From Papaver somniferum (Eukaryota; Streptophyta; Magnoliopsida; Ranunculales; Papaveraceae): a stretch of 64,000 bases of DNA. The notes below the pieces were generated by a model, which was given only the letters and a program-made list of their open reading frames with translations, was not told the origin of the DNA and did no database searches. The translations under genes and the position numbers were made by a program. Positions 11,536 to 23,007 of the stretch are shown piece after piece (within the stretch, counting starts at the first letter, position 1; each line of letters opens with the position of its first letter). The stretch covers positions 88,702,566-88,766,565 of the forward strand of contig NC_039359.1 of the NCBI RefSeq assembly GCF_003573695.1, read 5' to 3'.

Positions 11536-13033
11536 CAAGGCTGAATTGGGGGTCATGGAAACTAATTGGGGACCAGGACACATTTTATACCCACACCAAA
11601 AGATATATGGGGCTTCCAAAATGATGATGAAATAACTATTTTAACCTTCTCTAATAACTTCTTCTCCTCCCATTCTTCTTCTCCTCTGCTCCCTCTCTCC
11701 CACTGTCTCCCATTCCATTAACGACTTGTGAGAAAAAAAAATCTCACCAATTCATCGTCATAAGTGAACTAAAACCCCTTAATCTAAGTTGGGTTTGCGT
11801 TTTAATTTGATTTGTTGATTGAAAAATTAGGTTTTCAACTGCAAAATTGCAGTTACAGTTCCAGGGTCGTTAACCACGGTTTTTATTGCTTAACGATTTT
11901 TGATATGCATGTTGAATTGATGAAAAATCGTTAACCATTAGGGTGTAGTAGATAACGGCCCTAAACCTGATTTTCTGTCCTAGAATAGTGTCGTCTAGGG
12001 ATTTCTAAATCGTTAACGATTCTTCTCGACGACCCCTTTTAAATACGAACGACTCTGTCTTATGCAGAACCACCTCTCTGTCCCAAATAGTGACAGGGTC
12101 GTCAATATATTTCTAAAGCATTAACGATTCTTTTTTTGACGACCCCTTTATGAAACTAACGACTCTATATGATACAAAATTTGTTCCCTGTTTAAAAAAT
12201 AGGAAGGGTCGTCATGTCAAATGGTTGTAGTCGTTAACTATGTTGAGGGGTCGTCATGTCAAATTTTTGAAGTCGTTAACGATGTTGAAGGGTCGTTTGG
12301 TTTTATAAATTTTGCCTGCCGACCCTTGATGTATGAAATGGCTCGCTAGGGTCGTCAGCATATAGGAGTGCCTAATTAACGACCCTAAGAGTAACGTCTT
12401 CAGAGAGTAAAAAGTTTTAGAGTCGTTGGATTCTAGACATATTAAGTTAACGACTCTATATGACCTAACTAGCTGGAGTCGTCAATTATATCACACTTGG
12501 TTGACGATTTTTCATAACCTGCAAAAGTTGCAGGTTGGAGTCGTCAAAGGTTGTGTCAAGTAATTGACCACTCCTTAGAGTCGTTTGTTTATTACCCTCT
12601 CGACTTAACGACCCTCACTCTGAGTAGTTGCATAGTGTACATGAATCGACCACTTGGGGCGTCATTCATACAATTTGAAGAGTATAGGAAGTTTACCTGA
12701 TTGTTTTGAGCTTCGGGTTCTTCATTTTGAGTATTGGTTCCTTCATTTTGAGCAATATGATTCCTCTACTGGAATCCCCCCAAAACTCAACTTCTTCCTC
12801 TCCACAACACAAAAACACAATCTTTCTTTTATCAAAATTTTACCCCTAAATCTGATTTCAATCTAATTAAACTAATTAACAATTAATTAACTTAATCACC
12901 ACTAATGATTTGGGGTAGTTTAGCCATTTAAAAAAGTTGGGATAAGGGAAAACACCCAATTACTATTTCATGACTTTTTTTATCCTGTAGCTAGGAGGTC
13001 CCAATTATTTTTCCAGGCCCCAATTTAGCCTTG
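11536..13033. mobile_element. ~1.5-kb TIR element with dense GTTAACGAC-type internal repeats
   Basis: The left end CAAGGCTGAATTGGGGGTC..GGAAA..TAATTGGGGACC (11536-11573) matches the reverse complement of the right end (about 12992-13033), giving an imperfect ~38-bp TIR. GCATAT lies just outside both ends (11530-11535 and 13036-13041) and may be the target duplication. Between 11860 and 12640 the sequence is packed with short degenerate motifs GTCGTTAAC, TTAACGAC, GACGACCC and GAGTCGTC on both strands. No transposase or convincing coding frame was seen, so it is non-autonomous; its superfamily is undetermined. Confidence 0.65.
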
Positions 13034-13293
13034 CGGCATATTATCCAAACAAGCAACATCCACCGGAAGCAGAAATGGTTTTGAAAAGTCAAAATCTCAT
13101 TTCTTTTTGCTTCACGAAAGATGTACTTTTTGTCTTGGTTTCAAACTAATTTTTGATTTTTTGACTTTTCGACTAAGTTTAAGTTGGAAACTACTCCTGC
13201 GAGGTATCCAAACACACCCTTACATTTTGGAAGTACTAAAACAAAGAAAAAAGTTGAGTTTCCCAGGCGGGAAGAAGATAGAGAATGAGAAAA
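13034..13293. other. MITE remnant and NUF2 promoter/leader
   Basis: 13040-13219 is the second copy of the MITE-like core described at 11045-11535, ending in GGTATCCAAACACACCC. The short stretch 13220-13293 must then contain the proximal promoter or leader of NUF2. No clear TATA box was seen in it, so the MITE may supply part of the promoter. Confidence 0.45.
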
Positions 13294-16200
13294 ATGGCGT
13301 CGACATTCTCATTCCCAGTGTTACCGCGCAAAGACATAGTAGCAATTCTATTTGAATCACAAATCGCAAACATAAAAGAAGAACATCTTGTCAATCCAAC
13401 TTCTGATGTCGTTGTATCTATTTACACTAACCTCTTAATTTATCTCGATCCTCTTCAGTTAAGTATAAAATAACACTTTTGAAACCCTAACTTTTTTTAG
13501 TTTCATTTTTGTTAACTTTTTTTTTTTTTGTTTTTTTTCAGGGATGATCATAGACAGGCTGATTTTAATGCATTAGGGCAACTTGAAAATCCAGATCTTC
13601 ATGCTGATTCGGTTCGGTTGGTGAATTTGTGTCGTAAGATTAATGAAGTTATGGCTTCGGTTAGTTGTCCAACTGACTTTCTTTTAAGAGATTTGGCTAA
13701 ACCTGATACACATAGGAATGGACTTTTTCTTAGTGCCATCCTCAATTTCTGTCTTCACAGGTATGATACAATAATTTTTGCTTTGCTTTATAACGATTTC
13801 GTTGTCGAATCATCGTTTGTTATCTGATTTACATGAGCATCATTTTGCGCGTAAGTATAACATTTTGTTTTTTCAACATAAAAGGATGTTTGAACCTGAA
13901 ACTGGGCTGTGTGTTGTTATTGTACAAGATTGTTCAAATGTATAAGCACCGAATTTTACCTTCATCTGTGGGATCAGTAATCTTGTGTTAAATGATTAGA
14001 GGGTTTCTTTTGTTACACTATATGACAATAGGTTAAACATTTTTGCAGGGAAACTAAATTGGTTCTTCTGCAACCATTCGTTGATCAAGTAAATATCCAC
14101 GAAGAGCAGCGGAATGAGTTAGAGTCAAGGATCTCAGAGGTATGTTTATGGAAAAGATTTATGTCACAGACAAGTGGTATGATGTTTGAATGTTTTGGTG
14201 AAATGTCTAATGTGTTCGCTTTGCAGTTACACATGGAGATGTCTAATCTCAATGAAGCGAATGAAAGGGAGCAGCCATTTATTGCGGAGGTGGATGGTAA
14301 AGTTAAGGAGCTACGCCAGACTATTCAGGAACTCAACAATCATCAAATGTTGGTGAAAACTTCTTTATTAGCAGTGAAGGGTCGAGCCACTGAGATTGAT
14401 GAGAAGGTACGGTCGTCAGACTTCTTGAATTGCAAGAAATAAGTGTTGATTCTCATTGTTATCATGCTTAATGTATTTCTACAGGTTAGTCTATACTGTG
14501 TTGTATTTAGTAACCTGTCCTAAGGGTGAAAGATTCATTCTGTGCTCCATTGTCATAAGTGTGTAGTTTATTTCAAGCATACATGTTCCATCTCATATCC
14601 TAAAGATTTGCTTGGTTTATTTATATTTTCTATTGTTCCAGTGAACCATCTATTCTGCACCTCAATTAGTGTTAATGTTCATGTCATGCTGAGAAGACAT
14701 CGTCTAGTTTTTGAAAACTTGCTTGAGGTTGTCTTTTATACTAAATCGAACGGGGATGCTTCAGTCAAGGTTCTCTGAGTCTGAGGAGTAAACTTGAGGT
14801 TTTCATTCAACCAAAAGGTTGAAGGATGAGAGTTAGTTCACTATCTCAAAACTTAATAATCATGCAAAGAGAGGTTGAGCCTTCATATATGGGCTCTAAT
14901 GGCCTGGGTTACAAGTTTGCAGTGTCAGAGTTTACAATAGAAGGGTAATTAACCTTATCCCACATTCTCTCAAAGTACCAAGTATCCGCTCAACACTATC
15001 TTTTTAAGCGGAGATAAATTTTCTTGCAAGATTAACAACCCGTGTTGGTTCTCAGTACATGCTCTGGTCTGCATCACTTGGAGACTATTCCATTCTGATG
15101 GAAACTGAGAAAGTTAAAACTTTTACTTCAGAATCAACTTTTTTGTTGAAAGAATCAGGCATGCGTCTGTCTCGTCTTACTAATTTATATGCAGCTTATG
15201 TAACTAATTGGCTTCTTATAATCTTTTCATTGCTATCTCTTGGCGTGTTATAGAGTTAAAACCAATGCTATGTTATGTGCCTGACCCATCAATTTTTTTT
15301 GGTAGATAGGTGTCATCTATAACTTCAGAGTCACTCCTTAGATGTGATGCAGTTTAGATCCTCAAGATTGTGTATACTCTACTCATACCATGTTACTTTT
15401 TCTTGTAGATTTCTAGTGCTGAGTTTACCTTGATTCAAAGTGCACAAGAGAATGCGAAACTGCTATCCAGAATTGTTCAGTCTCCAGACAAGCTACAAGT
15501 ACGCTCTTAATCTCATCATATTGTGGATAGTTTCAAGTTAGCCCCACATTCACTAAATTATGGGGAACTCCATCTATTAATGCTAATGTTGTTACTTATA
15601 TAGTTATTCAGTTTCCTCTATTTTACTAGGTGTGTTGGGAAAAAGCACACCTTTTTGTTGATTTACCATTTAGTATTCTTGGTCTTACGCTGCCCGACTT
15701 TCCGTGAGTTGTCAATTCTGCTTGTTCAGATGTTATCACGTGGATAAGTTACATATAGGTCTATAGCTTATGTGGTTGTACTGTATTCCTTTCTCGACCT
15801 AATGGACCACCACACAGGATGCCCATGCTATACATTTTAATTGCTGATTGTTAAAAGTTACTGAAGTATTTTCTTCTACTATAACTGAATAAGCCATACA
15901 AAATGTACAATGATGAAGTTGGTGAAGCTTCTTTTGTCCCACTAATGAAGCCTCCTTTGTCCCACTGATGAGCGTGTCCTCAACTAAGACATTGTAGCGT
16001 CAAGCCGTCAACGGCTAACAGGACGATAGTGATGAATATGTAACATCACTCACAACAGAGACACACACACCACCACCACCACTCCCACACACACACATCG
16101 TAGTTCGGCCATTTTGTAGGGTTATTGAGGAGATGAGAGTTATTGAAGGAATTGTCATTTTGGACCAACATGTTGGCCAGATGTGCATGAACAGGATGGG

Positions 16201-19054
16201 AAGTACAGAGAAGAGTGTAGAATACTTCTTTGTTAGTACCAATGGATGGAAGAACATTAATGTATGAGTCTCTTTCTCTCTATCACACACCCACACCTAC
16301 ACCCACACACACACACACGCTGACCCACACCCAGACTCACGGAGTTTATATCGCGGTCATTTTTTTTGGAGTATTAAGGAGATCGAAGTTATTGTAGCCT
16401 TGTAGGAAATGTCAGTTTGGGCAGATGTGCATGCACAGGATGGGGAGCCCAAGTAACATGGCCTATAAGATAACCTCAAAGAATAGTAGAACACATAGCT
16501 ATCAGTACCAATATATCAGGAAGAACACTTTGGAGGTGGAAGAACCTATTTTTAAAGAGAAAGATAGTTGAGATTTTCGTTGTCTTTCCTAAAGTGATTC
16601 CTGATATGATGAAGCATATTCAAACTTTAAAAAAGGTGAAGACAATAGATGATCAATTCGTGTTCATGGCTTGAATTTGGTTAAGTAGCTTAAGATTTAG
16701 ACAGGGAAACAAGGAAAGCAGCAGCGGCAAATATAACCTTTATATATCTTTCTTATAAAAATTTACTTATTAAGTAGGTTTGAATTAGGCTTAGATAAGT
16801 GAATTTTCATTTATCAAAATGGAGGGACAGCTGGTAAATAGATATTTCACCCGTTACTTGTTGATAATTATCCTTTCCGTGAGTATTTCAACTGATCTAC
16901 ATGGTAAACACCACCAGATCATATATTTCTCTAACACACTGCTTTGCAAATGAAAGGGAACTCTGGAGGAAAAGAAAGCCATCCGAGATGATGTTAAGAA
17001 CTCCGAAAGATCAGCAATGCAATCTTTCCAAGAGAAGTCTTGCACACTTGACGTGTACTCAAAGGTATAAAATTTTCCTGCACCGTATTTTTCTGCCATG
17101 GTTCCTTCTTAGTTCTTAACCTAGCACGAAGGTATTAGTTAGTAAACATTTACATCTTTATTCAGTTTGCTATTTCTCATTTGCTATCCTTTTGACAATT
17201 TAAGTATGTTCTAGATTTCTGAAAACTTTAAGCTTGACAGTAGAACATTTGAGGTACAGGTAATATTCTTAGACCGTCATTATGATCTGCTATATATAAG
17301 CGGGAGCTTTTGCCTTATGAGAGTAGAACATTGCTAATTTCAAAATGTAAATCTAGACTTCCTACGTTCTGTGGTTTGCAAAATGTAAAGTCTGATATGT
17401 TATCTTTTCTAGATTGCTGGGGGCCAGGGACATAAAATATATGTCAAGAAAAAGACTTCAATTTAGGGGGACCTAATAGAGCCAAAATACCATCGTCAGT
17501 CAGTATACACAAAAAATATAGTTATCAGATTGTCTTGGTAGGCAAACTTTCAATACTAATAACAGAACTGATGTGGGTTTAGTTTCCGAAGAACCCAATT
17601 GTCTTCGTTATTTCCTCGATCCGTTGCAGTCTTTCTGTTCTTTTATTCAAAGACGTGTAACATATGTATCAGTCATCCACAGTGCATATAGTTAAAAGAT
17701 ACTCCTTAGACAAAAAGAGTAATTGATTTTTTGATGTAGCTTTTGCTACCACAATAACATTTTCAGCAACCTGCTGGAGCCCTCTTTAATAAAAACCTAA
17801 GATTACCGACTTGTCAAGCTGTAGTCTTCTAGGTCAGATATTGATCCACACTTTCCTTTGGGGCGGTCAAAATAATTTTGTGCTGGAATTTGTCACATGC
17901 CCCATGTTATATTCTTATCTTGATTTTTTGGTACAAGTATCTCTTTTACTAATAAGTGATATTTTACTTGTCAGGCTTTGAAGAAAATGTCCAAGCAGCT
18001 TGCTCAAATGCATGGGACAAAAGAGCAGGTTTGGTTTATTAAACTTACTTGCATTTTTGATTTTTCTTGTTTCTTGAAATGCTAGGTTCGGAAACTCAGT
18101 AGTTTCGACGGATTTTAATTTTTAGGTGTAGTGTATTAATGATAATTCAAAACTTTCAAAACTTTCAGTTTGGAGTTTTTCTGCTCATGCTCCCGAAACC
18201 GTTTGAGATACACGGGAGATCTAGCGCGCATAATTTGAGATAATTACAATTATCCGCATCATTACTTGGGCATAAGAGACGTTAATTTGTTTTATTATTA
18301 AGATAATTTATTCAGGACAAACACAAATTAAGAAAATATAGCAGGTTTGGAGCTATGCTATTTGGTGAGGAATGGCATAACAGTTCGAAAGCCTCCATAA
18401 TAACTCAACGAAACGGTACTGTTTATGACCAATATATGTTAGTGACTCTAATTTGTATCAGGCCGATGCTGCAAAAACAGTTGAGAAAGATGTTAAGGTT
18501 CTCAAGGCTAAGCAAAATGATGAAGGACTATTGGGCATGTCTCTTGAAGCGAAATCTGTTGAGCGGCAAGGAAAAGGTAATTTTTCTTAAACTTTGTTTA
18601 GAGATTTTATTTTTCTTTCTGATTTTGTTTTATTGTTCTGTAAACATGCAATTTGACACAAGTACAACATACTTTGATTCATTTAGTGGAACAACTGGAG
18701 GAATTAAAAAAGGCATATGAGAAAGAGAAAAATATGAAACATGAGGAAGTCACAAAGAATCTAGACTCTTTGAAGTTGGAACTGGAATCAAAGACGCATG
18801 ATTTTGCCGCAAGGAAAGCGAAGGTGGAAGCTTTGGTTGTGGAGGTAATAATATTTTGATCACTTATTCTTACGCGTCACTGAAACTAGGAGGTTAAACT
18901 CTCACGTGTTGTTTTATCTCTCTTGGTGTTTTGATAATAGGGGGATGGCATAAATAAGAGAAAGAATTTAGAAATAGAATCTGGAGCAGCTACCAAGCAT
19001 CAACTGTATAAAAAATGTGAAGAGATCGTTAATGAGGTCCGTTCTGAACTATGA
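13294..19054 (+). CDS. NUF2: Kinetochore protein NUF2 (Ndc80 complex)
   Basis: Ten exons: 13294-13457, 13542-13760, 14049-14139, 14227-14406, 15409-15498, 16957-17064, 17975-18028, 18462-18576, 18687-18844 and 18941-19054, giving 430 residues in one frame. The start MASTFSFPVLPR was chosen over an ATG 9 nt upstream for its better context (AAAATGGC). The N-terminal calponin-homology-like head has FSFPVLPRKDIVAIL, LENPDLHADSVR and FLSAILNFCLHR. The rest is coiled coil, including the signature QENAKLLSRIVQSPDKLQ and, later, TVEKDVKVLK and VEQLEELKKAYEKEK. NUF2 pairs with NDC80 to bind spindle microtubules. The length is normal for plant NUF2. The extreme C-terminus (EEIVNEVRSEL, stop 19052-19054) is read through a possible donor at 19037, so a small last exon could have been lost or missed. 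The frame appears intact. Confidence 0.93.
16040..16560. repeat. CA/CCA-rich microsatellites with a diverged tandem duplication in NUF2 intron 5
   Basis: CA- and CCA-rich tracts lie at about 16056-16098 and 16285-16340. Each is followed by related sequence (GGTTATTGAGGAGATGAGAGTTATTG.. near 16120 and GTATTAAGGAGATCGAAGTTATTG.. near 16370). Both copies then contain GCAGATGTGCATG/CCAGATGTGCATG, ACAGGATGGG and GTACCAAT..GGAAGAACA. This is a ~250-bp tandem duplication that has diverged in the large intron between exons 5 and 6. Confidence 0.65.
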
Positions 19055-19171
19055 AAAATGTTTTCTTTTCCTACTTGTTTTTTCTATTACTTAGTTGCTA
19101 GCTTGCTTGAACCAATTAATACAACTGAATATGAGATCTGAAGGGTTTATATCATCAAATAATCAGGAAGG

Positions 19172-19520
19172 AAATTTACCTAGATTTCGTGGTATCCAAT
19201 TTTCGAATGCCCTCCTGTGTTAGGTATCTGTAAAAGAATATAAACAATATTAGTAACGGCAACCATGATTGAAACTCCAACAGATGCATTATACCAGTTG
19301 AAGAAAGTTTGCAAAACTCCTTCATTTCCAGGGTTTTCTGGTTTGTTAAATTGATCAGCTACAAATGCTATTGAACATGGTCTAATACCACCAGCCCCGA
19401 TTGCCATGAACTCAAATGATGAAAATAGTAAAGCAAGCTGGGCTGGCGTGGCTTTTCGCCTTCTCTAGGTGATGCTGATGGAACCATTGCTGTTAACCAG
19501 AGTAAAACCATCCCCTGTAA
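19172..19520 (-). pseudogene. NRT1/PTR-family (NPF) transporter exon fragment
   Basis: On the minus strand, an acceptor-like TTACAG (19520-19515) is followed by residues MVLLWLTAMVPSASP. A frameshift comes next, and then ATPAQLALLF and IGAGGIRPCSIAFVADQF with FFNWYNASVGVSIMVAVTNIVYI, ending about 19230. These are the conserved TM3-TM5 motifs of plant nitrate/peptide transporters of the NPF family, which move nitrate, peptides or hormones across membranes. Full-length proteins have about 550-600 residues; only ~90 remain, with no flanking exons. The fragment sits antisense just past the NUF2 stop codon, so it could be transcribed as antisense within the NUF2 3' region. It is a pseudogene. Confidence 0.85.
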
Positions 19521-20680
19521 GTGGGAAGAATGCATGAGATTATGCTACAGTATCATAATTTGTTCGTACAAGGATTCCCATGTGATCTTCCATCTACCTG
19601 TAGTATTCTATAGTATAAGGTTAGAATACTTCAGTGAAGTTATCGTCCCTTCCATAGAGTAATGGTAGAGACTTAGAATGATTAGTCTGAAGTCTAATTA
19701 GAAACATGAACATAACAACTAGCTTTTGCTGCCATGTTTTATTATATATCGTTCCATTTACATTTTTTCTTCTATTCCTGGGTTTAATTCTATCCTGAAA
19801 TGTATATTTGTGTAGTTTCACAGCTACTCGCAATCTATCGGGTCTTATCTCGACGGGGTGCAGTGTTAACTTGTGCTCAACAGCAGTTAAACAGTAGATA
19901 CTTGAAGTTCTGAATATAGAGTTTTGGTACATTCTGCTATGTGATTATTCATTCGTTGTTTTATAGAGTTTTGGTACATTCTGCTATGTGATTATCCATT
20001 CGTTGTTTTGTGGAGAATGTCGGAAGTCATGTCTCTTGCTAGAAAGAAGTTGGTGAATTTGTTGTTTTTCCTTGCCTGCTGGCTCGACCAAATGTCCTGG
20101 ATCACAGTTTCTAATTTAATCCTTCACGTGTAAACCTGTACAATTTTTGTATTTTGTAGTAATACTAATATGATCAAGTTTGCGCGTGATTTGTTCTTGT
20201 AATCTCTAATTTGATGTTGCCTTGATTTGGTAAAGGATGGGGTATTTGTTGGAGTTCCTTGATTTGGTATGTAACGTGCCGCTCAGCTACCTAAACTATA
20301 AAATCTTGCAAGTTCCACGAGGGCAAGAAACATGTCTTCCTCTCATTTTATAGAGCCTTTCGGGCACCTCTTCTATTCACTAGAGTGCATCAAGATTATG
20401 CAACTACTGCTTTATCAGTTGGTCTCATTAGCATCCCAGAGACATTCAAGCAAACTTGTGAAGTTTTAGATTTTTATTAACAACCGAAAATTCACAACCA
20501 AGAAAACAAATTGCGATTTTTTGAAGTATCACAACCTAGTTACAGCCGTTAACATAACACAAACAGCTTACTAACTAGGCTCCATTCGCTAAAACTATTG
20601 GACACAAACAACCAAACATGCTCAAAATGAGCAGACGTAAGCATAATAGAAATACAACAACAACCCCAATGACACGGATT
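19521..20680. other. Intergenic region between the NPF fragment and the LEA gene
   Basis: AT-rich with no supported gene. The one visible structure is a 47-bp direct duplication (GTTTTGGTACATTCTGCTAT at 19921 and again at 19968). The last ~220 bp (20460-20680) are the likely 3' UTR of the minus-strand LEA gene. Confidence 0.6.
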
Positions 20681-21249
20681 CTAATCCCTGTTAGCTGTAG
20701 TATCATCACCGGCACCAGCCATGCCAAAAGTATTCTTGACAGCATCAACAGCACCTTTAGCTGCACCAGTTACTTGTTCAGCTGCACTCGATAGCATGCC
20801 ACCAGTCTTCTGCGCACCAGCTTGGGTAGTTTCTTTGGCATACTGAGCAGCATCCGATGCCTTCTCCTTTGCAGCTCCAGTTTTCTCTTGCAAGTAACTG
20901 CCAGTGCTATCTTTCGCCTCACCAGCCCGTTCTTTGGCAGCTTGAGCAGTCTCAGATGTCTTGTGCCCCGTACTGTCCTTGGTCTGCTGAGCATGGCCTC
21001 TAGCAGCTTGAGCAGTCTCTGAAGCCTTGTCCATGGCTTGGCCAGCTTTATCCTTCACTGTACCCAATGCATGTTCGGTCTTTTCCTGCATATCAATCCA
21101 TCAAATGTTAAAATACAAATCGAAAATCCATGAACAACATCGTCAGTATAAGATACTTATTAATATTGCACAAAAAGGAGATAGATAACCTGAGTGCGGC
21201 CTTTGGTTTCACCAGCTTTGTAGCTTTGAGATTGACCATGGGAATCCAT
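20681..21249 (-). CDS. Late embryogenesis abundant (LEA group 3 / LEA_4-like) protein
   Basis: Two exons on the minus strand: 21249-21190 (MDSHGQSQSYKAGETKGRTQ) and 21085-20681, joined in phase 0 across a GT..AG intron, giving 154 residues. The protein is hydrophilic, rich in Ala, Lys, Thr, Glu and Gln, and has 11-mer-type repeats such as KDKAGQAMDKASETAQAA, TAQAAKERAGEAKDSTG and AAKEKASDAAQYAKETT. This is the pattern of LEA_4 proteins, which are disordered in solution and fold into amphipathic helices on drying, protecting membranes and proteins. There is no signal peptide, so it is probably cytosolic. The end (AGAGDDTTANRD) is complete. Three ABRE/G-box motifs and a TATA box upstream fit ABA, seed or drought induction. 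The frame is intact. Confidence 0.93.
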
Positions 21250-21390
21250 TTTTGTTAATCGCTTCTTGTAGATCACTGAAGTTATCTGAAACTTTCTTTG
21301 GGAACAGAAAACGCTTGAGCAGGAACAAAATAGTACTGTGATGAATGAGTTGATTAGTAAAGATGTGAGAAACCAGAGTTTCGCTCCACA

Positions 21391-21399
21391 TATTTATAA
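21391..21399 (-). promoter_or_regulatory. TATA box of the LEA gene
   Basis: On the minus strand the sequence reads TTATAAATAT, about 145 bp upstream of the LEA ATG (21249). It lies immediately downstream of the ABRE cluster in the direction of transcription, so transcription would start near 21360. Confidence 0.7.
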
Positions 21400-21423
21400 T
21401 TCAGCTAACTCAGCTGACTGATA

Positions 21424-21549
21424 ACACGTGTCCTGAAAGTCACCACGTGTCTGCTACTTGTCAACACCTAAATTGCTCCATATAAAGCGCGCTTCAGAAG
21501 CGTTTGGGGACTGGGGCGCAGAAAAGCACCCCTGCAGCTGACACGTGTC
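21424..21549 (-). promoter_or_regulatory. Cluster of three G-box/ABRE elements upstream of the LEA gene
   Basis: ACACGTGTC (21424-21432), CCACGTGTC (21443-21451) and GACACGTGTC (21540-21549) each contain the ACGTGTC core bound by ABF/bZIP factors. Three copies within 126 bp, 25-150 bp upstream of the TATA box, are the classic arrangement of ABA-responsive LEA promoters. Confidence 0.8.
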
Positions 21550-21559
21550 TCTGAAGGCT

Positions 21560-22260
21560 TTCTTTAAACTACAGTTGTGGCTGCAGTATTGGGCATTGTG
21601 AACTAATGCGTCATGCTTCTACCTAATCCTAATCTTTACTGTTGATTTTTTTGGGACACCTGTTGCATTTGGCCGAAGCTGCAGTAAACTAGTATCCACA
21701 AACGTTACTCCAAGGTTAAAGTTTTGGCAACCGATGGCAAGGTTAACTCATTTCATTGCCTTGTAGGTACTTGGCACCAGAATATGCTCAAAGCTGTATA
21801 TTCTTTTGCCGTTGTTTTTGGTAGAGCTTGTTACAGTGCACATAGCTGTTGACCTAAACCAGCCAGAAGGCTAGCAGTGCCTTGCTGAATGAGTAAGAAG
21901 CACAAAAGGTTGTTTTGTGTTTCCAAAAGATCTAGGAACTATTACGCTTAAGATTTTTCTGTCAAAGAGAGGTTAGAAATGTTCAGTTCAACTCTTGTGT
22001 GGCGTATAAGCAGCATCGGGTAATAATATACATCCCTACCAGTCAAATCATACTATATGCGTATTAGAAAAAGCAATATTTTTATTTTTCGTGATATTTT
22101 CAGTTATTTATTTATTTATTATTTTTGCCTTATAAAATTGGCCAAACTGAAAAATTTAAAATCTGCACTTTCCCAAAAATAGAGAGTAGATTTTCTCTCC
22201 TTAATACTGTTTCTTTTTCCTTTTTGATCGGTAAAGAATCTGGTACTAGCGAGTTTCGAA
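21560..22260. other. Upstream region of the LEA gene, no gene seen
   Basis: No open frame with coding character, no RNA gene and no TE ends were recognised. It probably contains distal promoter sequence of the minus-strand LEA gene. Confidence 0.5.
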
Positions 22261-22485
22261 CTCAAGTCACTGATATATGTGACATCGGTTTTTTGAACTT
22301 TCTTTTGCTTAAGCTATTTGGTATTTACCATTTCGCTATATTTGGTATTTACGATTTCGCTAGATTTACCACCTCGAACTCAACTCACTGATATATATGA
22401 CATCGGCTTTTTGAACTTTCTTTTGCTTAAGCTATTTGGCATTTACCACTTCGCTATATTTACCACCTCGCTATACACAAACGAA
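22261..22485. repeat. Imperfect tandem duplication (~117 bp x2)
   Basis: The block TCACTGATATATGTGACATC..TTTTGAACTTTCTTTTGCTTAAGCTATTTGG..TTTACC (from ~22267) repeats from ~22386 with few changes. Shorter internal repeats of TTTCGCTATATTTGGTATTTAC also occur. It is non-coding; 22486-23007 holds nothing recognisable. Confidence 0.75.
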
Positions 22486-23007
22486 ATTCACGAACTCACT
22501 GTTCTTCCCTGACTCTGAAATATTGAAAACGTGTTAAGGATTGTAAGCAAAGCACAATTTAAGCTACAAGCTTCACAAAGTTGTACAAGTTACATTATTT
22601 TACCGAACACAAAACTTCTCACGTATGTAGAGTGGAACCCCATTACCGCCTAGGATATATTTTGATTGCCTCTTCGTTGGTTATGTATTGATGGTACATG
22701 AATTACAGCGGATGCTCAAGTAATCTTAGGCAAGCGAGAGGCGGACGCTAGCCCAGCTGCACCATCAGGGTCGAAAGAAAGTGCATCCTTAGAGCGTTAG
22801 GACTTGTTGTTTCCCAAATTTTCGTTTTGCAGGAGATTCAAACCGAACTGATGAGTACTTCTTGAATAAAAGTTATCTTATCTTGAATAAGTTTCACCCT
22901 GACTCATTATTGTACTACTTTATGTTTTCCGCAAAAACTCTTCGGTGACATGACAAGTTGTTGCCTCGATGTGCGACGAGGAAATTTGATTGTTCGTAAA
23001 TATCCTT

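Noticed and set aside
13285..13293. Upstream ATG of NUF2 (MRKMAS..)
   Set aside because: In frame, but the second ATG has better context and fits the family start; either is possible.
17215..17259. Treating the 45-nt segment as a constitutive NUF2 exon
   Set aside because: The flanking exons join directly to match the known NUF2 coiled coil; kept only as a possible cassette.
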